Below are positions 9,241 to 18,100 of a DNA stretch of 32,631 nt, one piece after another. This DNA is from Desulfuromonas sp. (GTDB lineage: Bacteria > Desulfobacterota > Desulfuromonadia > Desulfuromonadales > Geopsychrobacteraceae). A program made the position numbers and the translations under genes. The DNA lies in the NCBI GenBank assembly GCA_002869665.1, contig PKUG01000110.1, positions 1 through 32,631 on the forward strand, read 5' to 3'. The notes under the pieces were generated by a model. The model worked only from the letters and a program-made list of their open reading frames with translations. It searched no databases and had not been told where the DNA came from. The stretch's first letter is position 1. Every line of letters begins with the position of its first letter.

Positions 9241-9311
9241 GCTGGTCTCCTTGATCCTGTAGGTTGAAGTGTCCTCTTCAAAGCTACGATTTTATCAGGG
9301 GACCAGCATGG
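9237..9311 (-). promoter_or_regulatory. Long 5' hairpin sequestering transposase SD and start codon
   Basis: - strand CCATGCTGGTCCCCTGAT (9311-9294) pairs with ATCAAGGAGACCAGCATGG (9255-9237), which contains GGAG and ATG. A second hairpin is nested inside (9259-9287). Confidence 0.65.
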
Positions 9312-9320
9312 TATTTGCTC

Positions 9321-9346
9321 CCTTTTTGTTGGCCTGAACAAAAAGG
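9321..9346. repeat. Inverted repeat CCTTTTTGTT-ggcctg-AACAAAAAGG
   Basis: Perfect 10-bp arms with a 6-nt loop, immediately beyond the IS insertion point. Confidence 0.6.
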
Positions 9347-9647
9347 AAGGCGGCATGCGGGGCCGCGACCCCGCGACTTTGACCTCGCCCTTAGTTTATA
9401 CATCAACAAGCTGTACCACTATCTCGGAACATCATCCCTCCCACAAAATCACAACCCAATTGGTATTCATTCAACCTTTGGGCCTATAATGAAGCCGTAA
9501 ACCGGAGAGTCTGTGCCCGACGCGGGCGCAACGCGATCCTCCTCCCATCCTCAGCGACATCCTCGTTCGCTCCGCCCTGCCGGGCGCGTCTCCACTTGAT
9601 GACGCTCCTGGAGTCTTCCGGACTCCTGACGCCCACGGAGACCTACC

Positions 9648-10426
9648 ATGGCGAACGCAGGAAAATCCCACCTCAAGCGGCTGGCACCCTCATCGCCGTC
9701 GCGGCACTCCTCTCAAGCGGCTGTATGATGAAGCAGAAACAGATGAACGCGGGGACATTTGAAGGACCGCCGACCGTTGTCTGTCAGGGGGAGGCGCGAA
9801 CATTCATCACCCTTGACGATGGCAAGCCGGTCACGCTCGGCATTCTCCTGAGTGAAGCCGCCCTCAACGGGCTGCCCGCAGATGGACATGATGTTGCTTA
9901 TGAGCTGGAGCTGCCGCGCTAAGCCAGAGGAACGGGCTACACCCATGTTGTCGTCGACTGGAACCCGCACGGCCACGTTCCGCCGGGTGTCTACGACAGG
10001 CCGCATTTCGACTTTCACTTCTACACCATGACCTCCGAAAAACGGCAGACGATCACCGCCGTCGGTGACGATCTCGCCCGCGCCCACAAAGCCCCACCGG
10101 CCGAATACATGCCGGCTGGCTACATCCTCCCACCCGGCACCGAGGTCCCGGCCATGGGCGCCCACGCTATCGATCCCAAGGGGTATGAGTTCACCAAACA
10201 CGACTTCACCAAAACTTTCATTTATGGGTTCTATGACGGCGAAATGGTCTTCGTCGAACCGATGGTCACCAAAGCCTATCTCGAAAGCAAACCGAACGAC
10301 CAGGTCGCCATCGCCGTGCCGCAGAAATATCCCCAGTGCGGCTATTACCCCACGAGCTACGGAGTCGTTTACGACAAAGGGGAGCGGGCATACGAGATCA
10401 GCCTGGATGGGTTGGTCCTGCGGTAA
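9648..10426 (+). pseudogene. Decayed lipoprotein gene (possibly DUF5602/TTHB210-like)
   Basis: SD GGAG before ATG 9648 (MANAGKSHLKRLA...); a frame change is needed to continue into TLIAVAALLSSGCMMKQ. In-frame TAA at 9920-9922, then same-frame continuation ARGTGYTHVVVDWNPHGHVPPGVYDRPHFDFHFYTMTSEKRQ... to 10426. Confidence 0.7.
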
Positions 10427-10495
10427 AAATCCGTGAGATAGCGACGGCTCAGGAAAGGGCGGCTAACATGCGCGGTTTTGTTTGGAGACGCCCCC

Positions 10496-11377
10496 CTACC
10501 GATACCCCTCAATCCGCTCAATCAGGAAATCGAGAAACGCCCGGTTGGCGCGGGAGAGATAGCCGTCGGCTTTCCAGGCGATGTGGAGGTCGAGATGGAG
10601 GGGCGGGTCGAAGGAGACGGGGGTGATTTTGGGCTCGTCGGCGGCGACCATACGCAGCAGAGTGGAGACGCCGACCCCTTCGGCGACCAGCGAGCGGACG
10701 AGGGAGAAGAGGTTGGTCTCGAAGACGACGTTCGGTTCCTTGTGCAGGCCGCGCATCAACTCATCCGTCAACTCCCGCATGTAATAGCCGCGCTTAAACA
10801 GGATCAGCGGTTCGGAGAGCAGCTCCTCCAGGCGAACACTCTCCCGAGTAGCCAAGGGGTGGTTACTCGGTACGCAGGCGACGATTTCCTCACGCAGAAA
10901 GCAATGGGCCGCGAGCCCTGTGGGAATCCTGCTCCCGGCGATCACCCCCAAGTCGATCTCACCGCTGCTGATCAACTGCTGAATCCGTGCAGCCCCTTCC
11001 CCCTTGACCGCCAGTTGCAGATGCGGATATTCGGCACGAAAATCGGCGATCACGCGCGGGAAATAGTAGGAACTCATCATCGGCGGAATCCCGATCCGCA
11101 CTTCCCCGGCCGTTAACCCACGTAACTCCCCCATCTCCGTCTCAGCGGCGGCAACATCCTCAAGAATCCGCTCGGCATGACGCAGAAACACCTCCCCCTC
11201 GGCAGTGAGGGCGATCTGACGACCGTTGCGGTTGAACAGCGGCAGGCCCAGCTCCTCTTCCAGCCTGGCGATCGACATGCTCACCGCCGGCTGGGCGATC
11301 CGCAGCTGCTCAGCGGCACGGGTGAAATTGCGGGCATTCGCCACGGCGACAAAGGCTTTGATCTGGCGCAGGTCCAT
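10496..11377 (-). CDS. LysR family transcriptional regulator
   Basis: MDLRQIKAFVAVANARNFTRAAEQLRIAQPAVSMSIARLEEELGLPLFNRNGR, plus a LysR substrate-binding domain. Internal ATG at 11377 preferred over the ORF start at 11524. Confidence 0.93.
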   Translation of the reverse strand: MDLRQIKAFVAVANARNFTRAAEQLRIAQPAVSMSIARLEEELGLPLFNRNGRQIALTAEGEVFLRHAERILEDVAAAETEMGELRGLTAGEVRIGIPPMMSSYYFPRVIADFRAEYPHLQLAVKGEGAARIQQLISSGEIDLGVIAGSRIPTGLAAHCFLREEIVACVPSNHPLATRESVRLEELLSEPLILFKRGYYMRELTDELMRGLHKEPNVVFETNLFSLVRSLVAEGVGVSTLLRMVAADEPKITPVSFDPPLHLDLHIAWKADGYLSRANRAFLDFLIERIEGYR

Positions 11378-11403
11378 GGGCTTTCTCATTTCACAATTGT
11401 GCA

Positions 11404-11426
11404 ACCCTCTCCCCCAGGGAGAAGGG
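11404..11426. repeat. CCCTCTCCC-cc-AGGGAGAAGGG imperfect dyad
   Basis: Hairpin-forming intergenic sequence in the LysR leader. Confidence 0.45.
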
Positions 11427-11439
11427 TAGAGACCAATCA

Positions 11440-11454
11440 ATAACGAAATATTAT
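11440..11454. promoter_or_regulatory. Candidate LysR-type box (ATAA-N7-TTAT, T-N11-A)
   Basis: ATAACGAAATATTAT in the divergent lysR/MFS intergenic region. Confidence 0.5.
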
Positions 11455-11535
11455 CAAAATTATAAATACAATATATTTTACTTATAGACAAGCGCTCGCT
11501 AGACTCAGTTCCGCAGAACGACATCGAATATTTTT

Positions 11536-12846
11536 ATGGATGCGGAACGAGCCATGAGTCAGGCAAGCACAGCAATCGAACGCGGCACAAAAAATTACCG
11601 GCACGCCAACCTGGCGCTCTTTTTCGCCGGCTTCGTCACTTTTTCAACCCTCTACACCTTTCAACCGCTGTTCCCGATCCTGGTCGCTGACTTCAGCATT
11701 TCTCCGGCCACTGCCAGCCTGACCCTGTCTGTCGCCACCTTCGCTCTCGCCTGGATGATGCCGATCTCCGGCTCCTTCTCCGACGTCTACGGCCGCAAAA
11801 CCCTGATGGGGATCGCCCTGCTGCTGACCTCGCTGCTCGCTCTGGTTTCAGCTGCAACAACAACCCTCCCCGCACTGCTGATCGTCCGCCTGCTGCAGGG
11901 GGCGGTGCTCGCCGGGGTGCCGGCGGTCGCCATGGCCTACCTCAACGACGAGATGTCGCCGCGTGCCATCGGCGCGGCCATGGGGCTGTACATCGCCGGC
12001 AATGCCTGCGGCGGGATGACCGGGCGCATTCTGACCTCGTTTCTGGTCGACATTCTCAGCTGGCGCGAAACCGTCGCCATCATCGGCCTGCTCGCTCTGC
12101 TGCTGAGCATCCTGTTCTGGCTGTTGCTCCCCGCTTCACGTAATTTCAACAGCCAGCCGCTGAACCTGAAACGCTTGAGCTCCACGCTGCTGCAGCATCT
12201 GCGCGAGCCCGGCCTGCTCTGCCTCTTTGCCCTGGCGTTCCTGCTCATGGGTGGTTTCGTCACCGTCTACAACTACGCCACCTTCTACCTGCTCGCGCCT
12301 CCTTGGGATCTGTCGCAATCGCAGGTCGCACTGATCTTTATCGCCTACGCCTTCGGCGCCGGAGGGTCGAGTGTCATCGGCGGCCTGACCGAGCGTTTCG
12401 GGCGACCACGGCTATTGCTGATCGCCCTGGGGATCATGGCTGCGGGGATCATCCTCACTCTGATCGACGCCCTGCCGGCCATCATCCTCGGCATCATCGT
12501 TTTCACCATCGGCTTCTTCGCCGCCCATGCTCTGGCTTCGGCCTGGGTCGGCGCGCGCACGACAACCGCCCGGGCGCAGGCCTCATCCCTGTACCTGCTC
12601 GCCTACTATCTCGGCTCAAGCATCTCCGGCACCGGCGGTGGCTTCGTCTGGAGTGCGGCGGGCTGGTACGGTGTCGTCGGCCTGGTGCTGCTCATGCTCG
12701 GCCTCGCCGGTGCTGTCATCCAGGTCCTCACCTGCCTCGAATCCGCAAAATCAGGGACAACCTGCTTTGCCGGACGTTTACTCTGCCGTTTAAGCGGAAA
12801 GAGCCAGGCCTCCTTGCTGGCAGAGGCTCCACTCAACAAAGAATAA
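11536..12846 (+). CDS. MFS transporter
   Basis: 12-TM-like hydrophobicity; SGSFSDVYGRKTLMGIAL (loop 2-3 motif), LLQGAVLAGVPAVAMAYLNDE. Alternative start at 11554. Confidence 0.92.
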   Translation: MDAERAMSQASTAIERGTKNYRHANLALFFAGFVTFSTLYTFQPLFPILVADFSISPATASLTLSVATFALAWMMPISGSFSDVYGRKTLMGIALLLTSLLALVSAATTTLPALLIVRLLQGAVLAGVPAVAMAYLNDEMSPRAIGAAMGLYIAGNACGGMTGRILTSFLVDILSWRETVAIIGLLALLLSILFWLLLPASRNFNSQPLNLKRLSSTLLQHLREPGLLCLFALAFLLMGGFVTVYNYATFYLLAPPWDLSQSQVALIFIAYAFGAGGSSVIGGLTERFGRPRLLLIALGIMAAGIILTLIDALPAIILGIIVFTIGFFAAHALASAWVGARTTTARAQASSLYLLAYYLGSSISGTGGGFVWSAAGWYGVVGLVLLMLGLAGAVIQVLTCLESAKSGTTCFAGRLLCRLSGKSQASLLAEAPLNKE

Positions 12847-12871
12847 ATCGGCAATAGAACTGGAAACGAAG

Positions 12872-12906
12872 AAAGCCCCGACCTTTGAAGATCGGGGCTT
12901 TTGTTT
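12872..12906. terminator. Rho-independent (bidirectional) terminator
   Basis: AAAGCCCCGA...TCGGGGCTTT stem followed by TTGTTTTG, between convergent genes. Confidence 0.88.
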
Positions 12907-12924
12907 TGTAGCGTATAGAGAGCG

Positions 12925-14820
12925 TTATTTCCGGAACCGGCCGAACAGATCCCAGCTGTGGGAATCCTTATTCCCCCCCTGTTGCTCACGACGCAGCAGC
13001 ATCAGGCGCAGTTCGCGCAGGGCTTCGGCACAGTCGGGGTTGGCCTGGACCGCCATCTCGAACGCTTTTTCCGCCAGACGTTCCTTCCCCTGTACGAGAT
13101 AGATCTTGCCGAGATAGAGGTGGGTGAGATCGAGCCCCGGATTGGCTTCCCGTGAGAGCTGGAGCAGGTCCGCTGCGCGTGTCTGCTTGGCCTGGTTCTC
13201 CGGGTCGGACTTGTAGAGTGCCCAGGCGAAGTAGGTCTTGTACTCCGGCTCTTCGGGACTCAGTTCGGCCGCCTTGCGGAAAGCCTCGGCCGCCTTGGTG
13301 AAACTGTTGATCTTGAGATAGGCGAGCCCCTCCTGGTAGGCGCTCTCCGCTTCGACCACACGGTTGATATCGACCCGCCGATGACCTTTTCCATCAAGTT
13401 TGTTGAGGTAATCGGCCCGGGTTTTCCGGTTGTTGAGCACCGTGTAGGCCTGGGTGAGATACTGGAACATTTCGTTGATCTTGGTTCGCATCTCGTTCGA
13501 CAACTCGGTGCCGAGGAAACGGTCAGGATGATACTCCTTGGCCAGTCGATGGTAAGCCTTTTTGATCTCATCCTCTTCGCTGCGCCGGCTGACCATCAGG
13601 GCACCGAAATAATCGGAGTCCATGATCCGCCGGTATTCTTCGAGGATTTTCCGCCGCAGGCTTTCGTTGATGACCTTCGGTTCGCTACCGCCGAGGGAAT
13701 CCTGAATGGCACTGGCCTCGGCCGTCGGCTGATGATCGAGCATCTCGGAAATCAACAGCGCAGTCAGAATCTGCTGCACTTCGCGCCGGGCCAGCGGATG
13801 TCCATCGACAATCTCATTCAGAGTCTTCACCCCGCGACACTCACGGAAAACCGCTTCGCCGCGCTTGTTCAGATTGATTTCCTGGAAGCGGTAGTGCGGG
13901 TTCCCCGTCTGTTTGAGATACTCACGCCCGTAAGGGTAGAGAAAATAGTCCAGCTGTTTCGCCGACCAAAAGCGGGTGATCCCCTGGAGAATGAGTGTTG
14001 CCGGGGTCAGCTTGATGCGGGTGATGCTCTTTTTGAAATCCTTACCGGGAACGAACTGCCAGGTTCCTTCTTTCCAGGCGAAAGTCGCCAGCAGTTTTTC
14101 CGTCACCTGGCGGGTCAACGCCTCATGCAGATCCTGCGGCGTCAACACTCCCATCTCGATCAGCACCGTCCCCTGCAGGCGCCCGCGCTCTCGGCTGAGG
14201 TCAACCGACTGATCGCAGTCGAGTTCGCTCAGTACCCCTTCACGCACCAGCATACGCCCGAGACATTCGCTGAGGACATTCGAACGCGTGAAGATGGGGT
14301 AACCATCCTTGATGTAGACAACCTTCTTCGCCTGGCCATGTTGCAGGTGGAGCAGGCCGGTCGCCTTTTCCACGTAGAGGCGATGAAGCTGCAACGGGAT
14401 CGTGTAGTCGGCGATGGGCCGCGGACCACTGGCCTGACGACCGTCAGCGGCAAGAAAGATCCGTTCAAGTAGGGTCTGGAGGGCCGGGCCGGTAAAGGGG
14501 CGGGAAAGAAACTCACAGTTGCCGTACGCCGCCACGACCTCTTTGCTCTGGTCCGCGCTCAACGGCGCCGCAGAGGTCATGATCACCGGAATCTCACGGG
14601 TTTTGTCATGCTTGCGCAGTGCCTGGCAGATCTTCGGGCCGGAGATCTCGGCCATGTTGTAATCGACCAGCACGAGGTCGTAATCCTCACTCAGGAGCTT
14701 ACGCAGACCGGTCGCGCCCCGATCGACACTCTCGGCGTTGAATCCGGCCGCATTGAACGCCTGGGTGAGAAAGTTTCTGGTTTCGCGATCGTCGTCAATG
14801 ATGAGGATATGCCTGGCCAT
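12925..14820 (-). CDS. Receiver-PATAN(DUF4388)-J domain-TPR protein
   Basis: REC: HILIIDDDRETRNFL...LVLVDYN...; PATAN-like: GLLHLQHGQAKKVVYIKDGYPIFTRSN; J domain: DYFGALMVSRRSEEDEIKKAYHRLAKEYHPDRF; C-terminal TPRs. Confidence 0.88.
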   Translation of the reverse strand: MARHILIIDDDRETRNFLTQAFNAAGFNAESVDRGATGLRKLLSEDYDLVLVDYNMAEISGPKICQALRKHDKTREIPVIMTSAAPLSADQSKEVVAAYGNCEFLSRPFTGPALQTLLERIFLAADGRQASGPRPIADYTIPLQLHRLYVEKATGLLHLQHGQAKKVVYIKDGYPIFTRSNVLSECLGRMLVREGVLSELDCDQSVDLSRERGRLQGTVLIEMGVLTPQDLHEALTRQVTEKLLATFAWKEGTWQFVPGKDFKKSITRIKLTPATLILQGITRFWSAKQLDYFLYPYGREYLKQTGNPHYRFQEINLNKRGEAVFRECRGVKTLNEIVDGHPLARREVQQILTALLISEMLDHQPTAEASAIQDSLGGSEPKVINESLRRKILEEYRRIMDSDYFGALMVSRRSEEDEIKKAYHRLAKEYHPDRFLGTELSNEMRTKINEMFQYLTQAYTVLNNRKTRADYLNKLDGKGHRRVDINRVVEAESAYQEGLAYLKINSFTKAAEAFRKAAELSPEEPEYKTYFAWALYKSDPENQAKQTRAADLLQLSREANPGLDLTHLYLGKIYLVQGKERLAEKAFEMAVQANPDCAEALRELRLMLLRREQQGGNKDSHSWDLFGRFRK

Positions 14821-14828
14821 GCTTCGCG

Positions 14829-17800
14829 TTACTCTCCTGCGGGGTCTTCCGGGTGCGGATGGAGGTATTTTTCCAAAAGACTGCGAATCCGCTCGGTAAC
14901 CCGGCGATACTCTTCGAGGAATTCATGCTCCGGCTTCAGCCCCCCCTGACCGTAACCGAGGCTGCGGGCAATCTTTCTGAACCCCTTGTCAAAAGAGGAA
15001 AAACTGTTGATCGATTTGTCGTGCAGCAGGCGCAGCTTGTTCTCCAGCCGCCGCAGATACTTGTAACCGCTGATCAGTACGTCGGCATCGTCCACCGGCA
15101 GCAGATCAAGACCGGCCAGCTGCTGCAGCACGTCAATCGTATTCTGTCGCCGCAGCTCCACATGTTTGCCGGCGTGGAGCATCTGCAGATACTGGGTGAT
15201 GAACTCGACATCAACCATACCGCCACGGCCGGTTTTGATGTTGACCTGGCCGTCGCTTTCACGGGCGATCTCGTTTTCCATACGGCCGCGCAGACGGTAA
15301 ATCTCGGCCTGTAATTCCGACGGCAGGGGGCGCTCAAAAGCCAGCTCGGAAATGAGCTGCTGAATCTTGTCGACGAATTCGGGCGGACCGCAGACCGCGC
15401 GCGCCTTGAGCATCGCCTGACGCTCCCACGGCTGGGCCGACTCCTGATGATAGCGCCGGAAGGCCTCGAAGCTGGTGACCAGCGGCCCCTGGTTACCCGA
15501 TGGCCGCAGGCGGGTATCGATTTCATAGACGAACCCTTCGCGGGTCACCAGGGTCAGGACGCTGATGATGCGCTGGGCCAGCTTGGCGAAATACTCGTGG
15601 TTGCTGAGCTGGCGGAATCGGCGTTCCTCGGTTTCGGCGACCGGCTCGGTCTGCCCTTCACGATCATAAATGAAGATGATATCGAGATCGGAATGATAGT
15701 TCAGCTCCAGGCCGCCCAGCTTGCCCATGCCGACGACGGCAAAAGCGGCGTCGTTCTTCTCACCGCTCTCTTCGTCAACGGTGAAGGGGCCACCGAAACG
15801 CACAGCCAGCTCCTTCCGAGCCATGCAACAGGCCTGTTCAAGACAGACTTCCGCCAGCAGTGACAGCTGACGCGCGCCTTCCCCCTGGAGCATCTGCCCG
15901 TGCAGGTCGTTCAGGGCGATACGCAGAAACTCCTCGTTGCGGAAACGCCGCAGGGTATCGAGCTTGAGTTCGAAATCCTCGGCGAGGATCATCTGCGCTT
16001 CCAGCTCCTCTTTCATCTGTGCGCGATCCTTGCTTTCGGACGCGTAAAAACGTGAAACAAGGGTGTCGAGCAACTCCGGCCGCTGGATAAAAATTCGCGA
16101 CAGCAGCTGGCTCGACGCGAACAGCGAAACGAGCAGCTTGACGATCGGCGGATTTTCGACCAGCAGGGAGAAATAAGAGGTCCGGGCACGAATCCCACGC
16201 AAGAAGGCTTCAAGGTTGTTCAAGGCCTGGTCGGGGTTGGGCGAATCGAGCAGCTCGGCGAGCAGCTGGGGCGCCAGTTTCTCCAGGCAACGCTGGCCGC
16301 GTCGGGTCAAGCGCTTGTCTGGCTCGCCACCGCGCAGCATCAGCAGGCTGTCGTAAGCGGCATCCGGGTTGGTGAACCCTTTCTCTTCCAGCAGATCTTT
16401 GACCAGATCGGGGTCGGATTCGGGATCGAAGATGAAATAAACGTCGGGACGGATGTTCTGGGTTTCCTCCTCCTCGGTATGGAAAAGGTCGGCAAAGATG
16501 GCGCTGACCGCCTGCCGGTGGTTTTCGAGGACCATGGCAAACTCGTCGTAGCCCGGATAGCCGCAACGCCGGGCCAGCACTTCGAGACAGCGTTCATCCT
16601 GGGGCAGGTTGTGCGTCTGCTGCTCCTGGACGATCTGAATCCGGTGCTCCACCCGGCGCAGGAAACGGTAGGCCGAGCGCAGAATCGTACAGTCTTCGGA
16701 GGTAATCAGTTGTTCCTTTTCCAATTCCCGCAGCATCGCCAGAGAATTGCGCTTCTGCAGCTGCGGCTTGCGCCCGGCGTTGACAAGCTGCTGGGCCTGG
16801 ATAAAGAACTCGATTTCGCGAATGCCGCCGCGCCCGAGCTTGAGATTGCGCTCCCCCTCCTGTTCGCGCCCGAGACTGGCGTTGATCTTCTGCTTCATCG
16901 TCTTGATATCCTCGATCATGCCGAAATCGAGGTAACGCCGGTAGATAAAAGGGCGCAGCCGCTTGAGCAGGAGTTCACCAAGAGGAATCGAGCCGGCCAC
17001 CGGACGGGCCTTGATCATGGCCGCCCGCTCCCAGCTCTGCCCCCAGGATTCGTAGTAGGTCTCGGCCCCGGTCAGAGAGATCGCCAGGTCGCCGTTGTTG
17101 CCGTCGGGGCGCAGCCGGGTATCGACACGGAAGACGAAGCCATCCGCCGTCACCTGGTGCAATGCACGGGTGATCTGTTCGGCCAGTTTGACGAAATAGC
17201 GATGGAGACTGATCTTTTCCTTGCGCCGGCCATCACCGGTCGTCTCGCCGCGACTCGACGAGTAGCAATAGATCAGATCGATATCGGAGGAGAAATTCAG
17301 CTCGACACCGCCAAACTTCCCCATCCCGAGGATGGTCATTTCGGCTTCCTGCTGCATTCCCCCGTCCCCCTCTTCCAGGGGACGACCGTAATCCTCCTTG
17401 AGGCGCAAGCTGCAAATCTCGTAAGCCCGCTGCAGGGATGAGGCGGCCAGCGCCGAAAGCTCGGCCATAACCGCTTCGAGATCGGCCAGCCGGCACAGGT
17501 CGCGACTGCCGATGCGCAGGATCTGGCGCGCCTTGTAGAGGCGCAACTGATGCAGCAACGCGTCAAAATCGCTATCTTGGGGGATCAGCACACGCAGATC
17601 GCCGAGCATCTGGGCTTCGGCACAGGACTGGTGCAGCCACTTGGCGGCAAAAAGTTCGGAGAAGTAATGACGGTTGCGACAAAGGATGGCGGCCAGGAAC
17701 GGCGAACCGCCGAGGATCGTCAACAGGTGGAGACGTGATTGCGCTGACGCGAGCACCTGCTGCAGTTGGTCGCGGTCAACGATATCGAAGAGGCGCTCCA

Positions 17801-18020
17801 GCATATTGAGAGCGGCATCAGGATCGGCAACCGTGAACGTATCGGCCAGGATGGCGGCCAGCAACTCCCGGTCACGGAGCTGTTCATCGATCAGTTTCAG
17901 GTTGGTTTTCGCTCGCTCGCCCGCCAGCAGCACGCAGCCGGAAAGCCAGTCGACCAGAGCGGCCTCGTCGCTGTCGAGCAGGTTCAGTTGCGTGAAAATC
18001 TCCTGGCGATCGGGAGCCAT
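14829..18020 (-). CDS. glnE: Bifunctional glutamine synthetase adenylyltransferase/deadenylyltransferase
   Basis: 1063 aa with two nucleotidyltransferase motifs: GMGKFGGVELNFSSDIDLIYCY and GMGKLGGLELNYHSDLDIIFIYD. Confidence 0.96.
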   Translation of the reverse strand: MAPDRQEIFTQLNLLDSDEAALVDWLSGCVLLAGERAKTNLKLIDEQLRDRELLAAILADTFTVADPDAALNMLERLFDIVDRDQLQQVLASAQSRLHLLTILGGSPFLAAILCRNRHYFSELFAAKWLHQSCAEAQMLGDLRVLIPQDSDFDALLHQLRLYKARQILRIGSRDLCRLADLEAVMAELSALAASSLQRAYEICSLRLKEDYGRPLEEGDGGMQQEAEMTILGMGKFGGVELNFSSDIDLIYCYSSSRGETTGDGRRKEKISLHRYFVKLAEQITRALHQVTADGFVFRVDTRLRPDGNNGDLAISLTGAETYYESWGQSWERAAMIKARPVAGSIPLGELLLKRLRPFIYRRYLDFGMIEDIKTMKQKINASLGREQEGERNLKLGRGGIREIEFFIQAQQLVNAGRKPQLQKRNSLAMLRELEKEQLITSEDCTILRSAYRFLRRVEHRIQIVQEQQTHNLPQDERCLEVLARRCGYPGYDEFAMVLENHRQAVSAIFADLFHTEEEETQNIRPDVYFIFDPESDPDLVKDLLEEKGFTNPDAAYDSLLMLRGGEPDKRLTRRGQRCLEKLAPQLLAELLDSPNPDQALNNLEAFLRGIRARTSYFSLLVENPPIVKLLVSLFASSQLLSRIFIQRPELLDTLVSRFYASESKDRAQMKEELEAQMILAEDFELKLDTLRRFRNEEFLRIALNDLHGQMLQGEGARQLSLLAEVCLEQACCMARKELAVRFGGPFTVDEESGEKNDAAFAVVGMGKLGGLELNYHSDLDIIFIYDREGQTEPVAETEERRFRQLSNHEYFAKLAQRIISVLTLVTREGFVYEIDTRLRPSGNQGPLVTSFEAFRRYHQESAQPWERQAMLKARAVCGPPEFVDKIQQLISELAFERPLPSELQAEIYRLRGRMENEIARESDGQVNIKTGRGGMVDVEFITQYLQMLHAGKHVELRRQNTIDVLQQLAGLDLLPVDDADVLISGYKYLRRLENKLRLLHDKSINSFSSFDKGFRKIARSLGYGQGGLKPEHEFLEEYRRVTERIRSLLEKYLHPHPEDPAGE

Positions 18021-18100
18021 CGCTTCTCCTTTTTTTCAATTCAGTAACTGTCACACCTTGCTGAAACCGGAAACCCCGACATTCCATCCACAATACGACA

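Larger units (their letters stand above)
7983..9312 (-). mobile_element. IS110-family (IS1111-group-like) insertion sequence, ~1.33 kb
   Basis: DEDD/Transposase_20 ORF. Sub-terminal inverted repeats TGGTCCCCTG (7986-7995, and reverse complement at 9296-9305). Short 5' and long (~170 nt) 3' non-coding ends. Ends placed using the 7-bp/3-bp sub-terminal IR offset known for IS1111 members; both junctions share TAT. Confidence 0.8.

Noticed and set aside
9313-9319. Separate 7-nt match ATTTGCT between the left flank and the ncRNA region (8103-8109)
   Set aside because: Too short to exclude chance, and the flank is already explained by the 14-nt junction-spanning match.
9920-9922. Recoding (selenocysteine) as explanation for the in-frame stop
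   Set aside because: The codon is TAA, not TGA, and an upstream frame change is also needed; decay is simpler.
16479-17441. 320-aa ORF on the + strand (and similar ones at 24267-25439, 13381-14472, 18257-19183)
   Set aside because: Antisense to glnE, the regulators and mtnA, whose - strand products are unambiguous.
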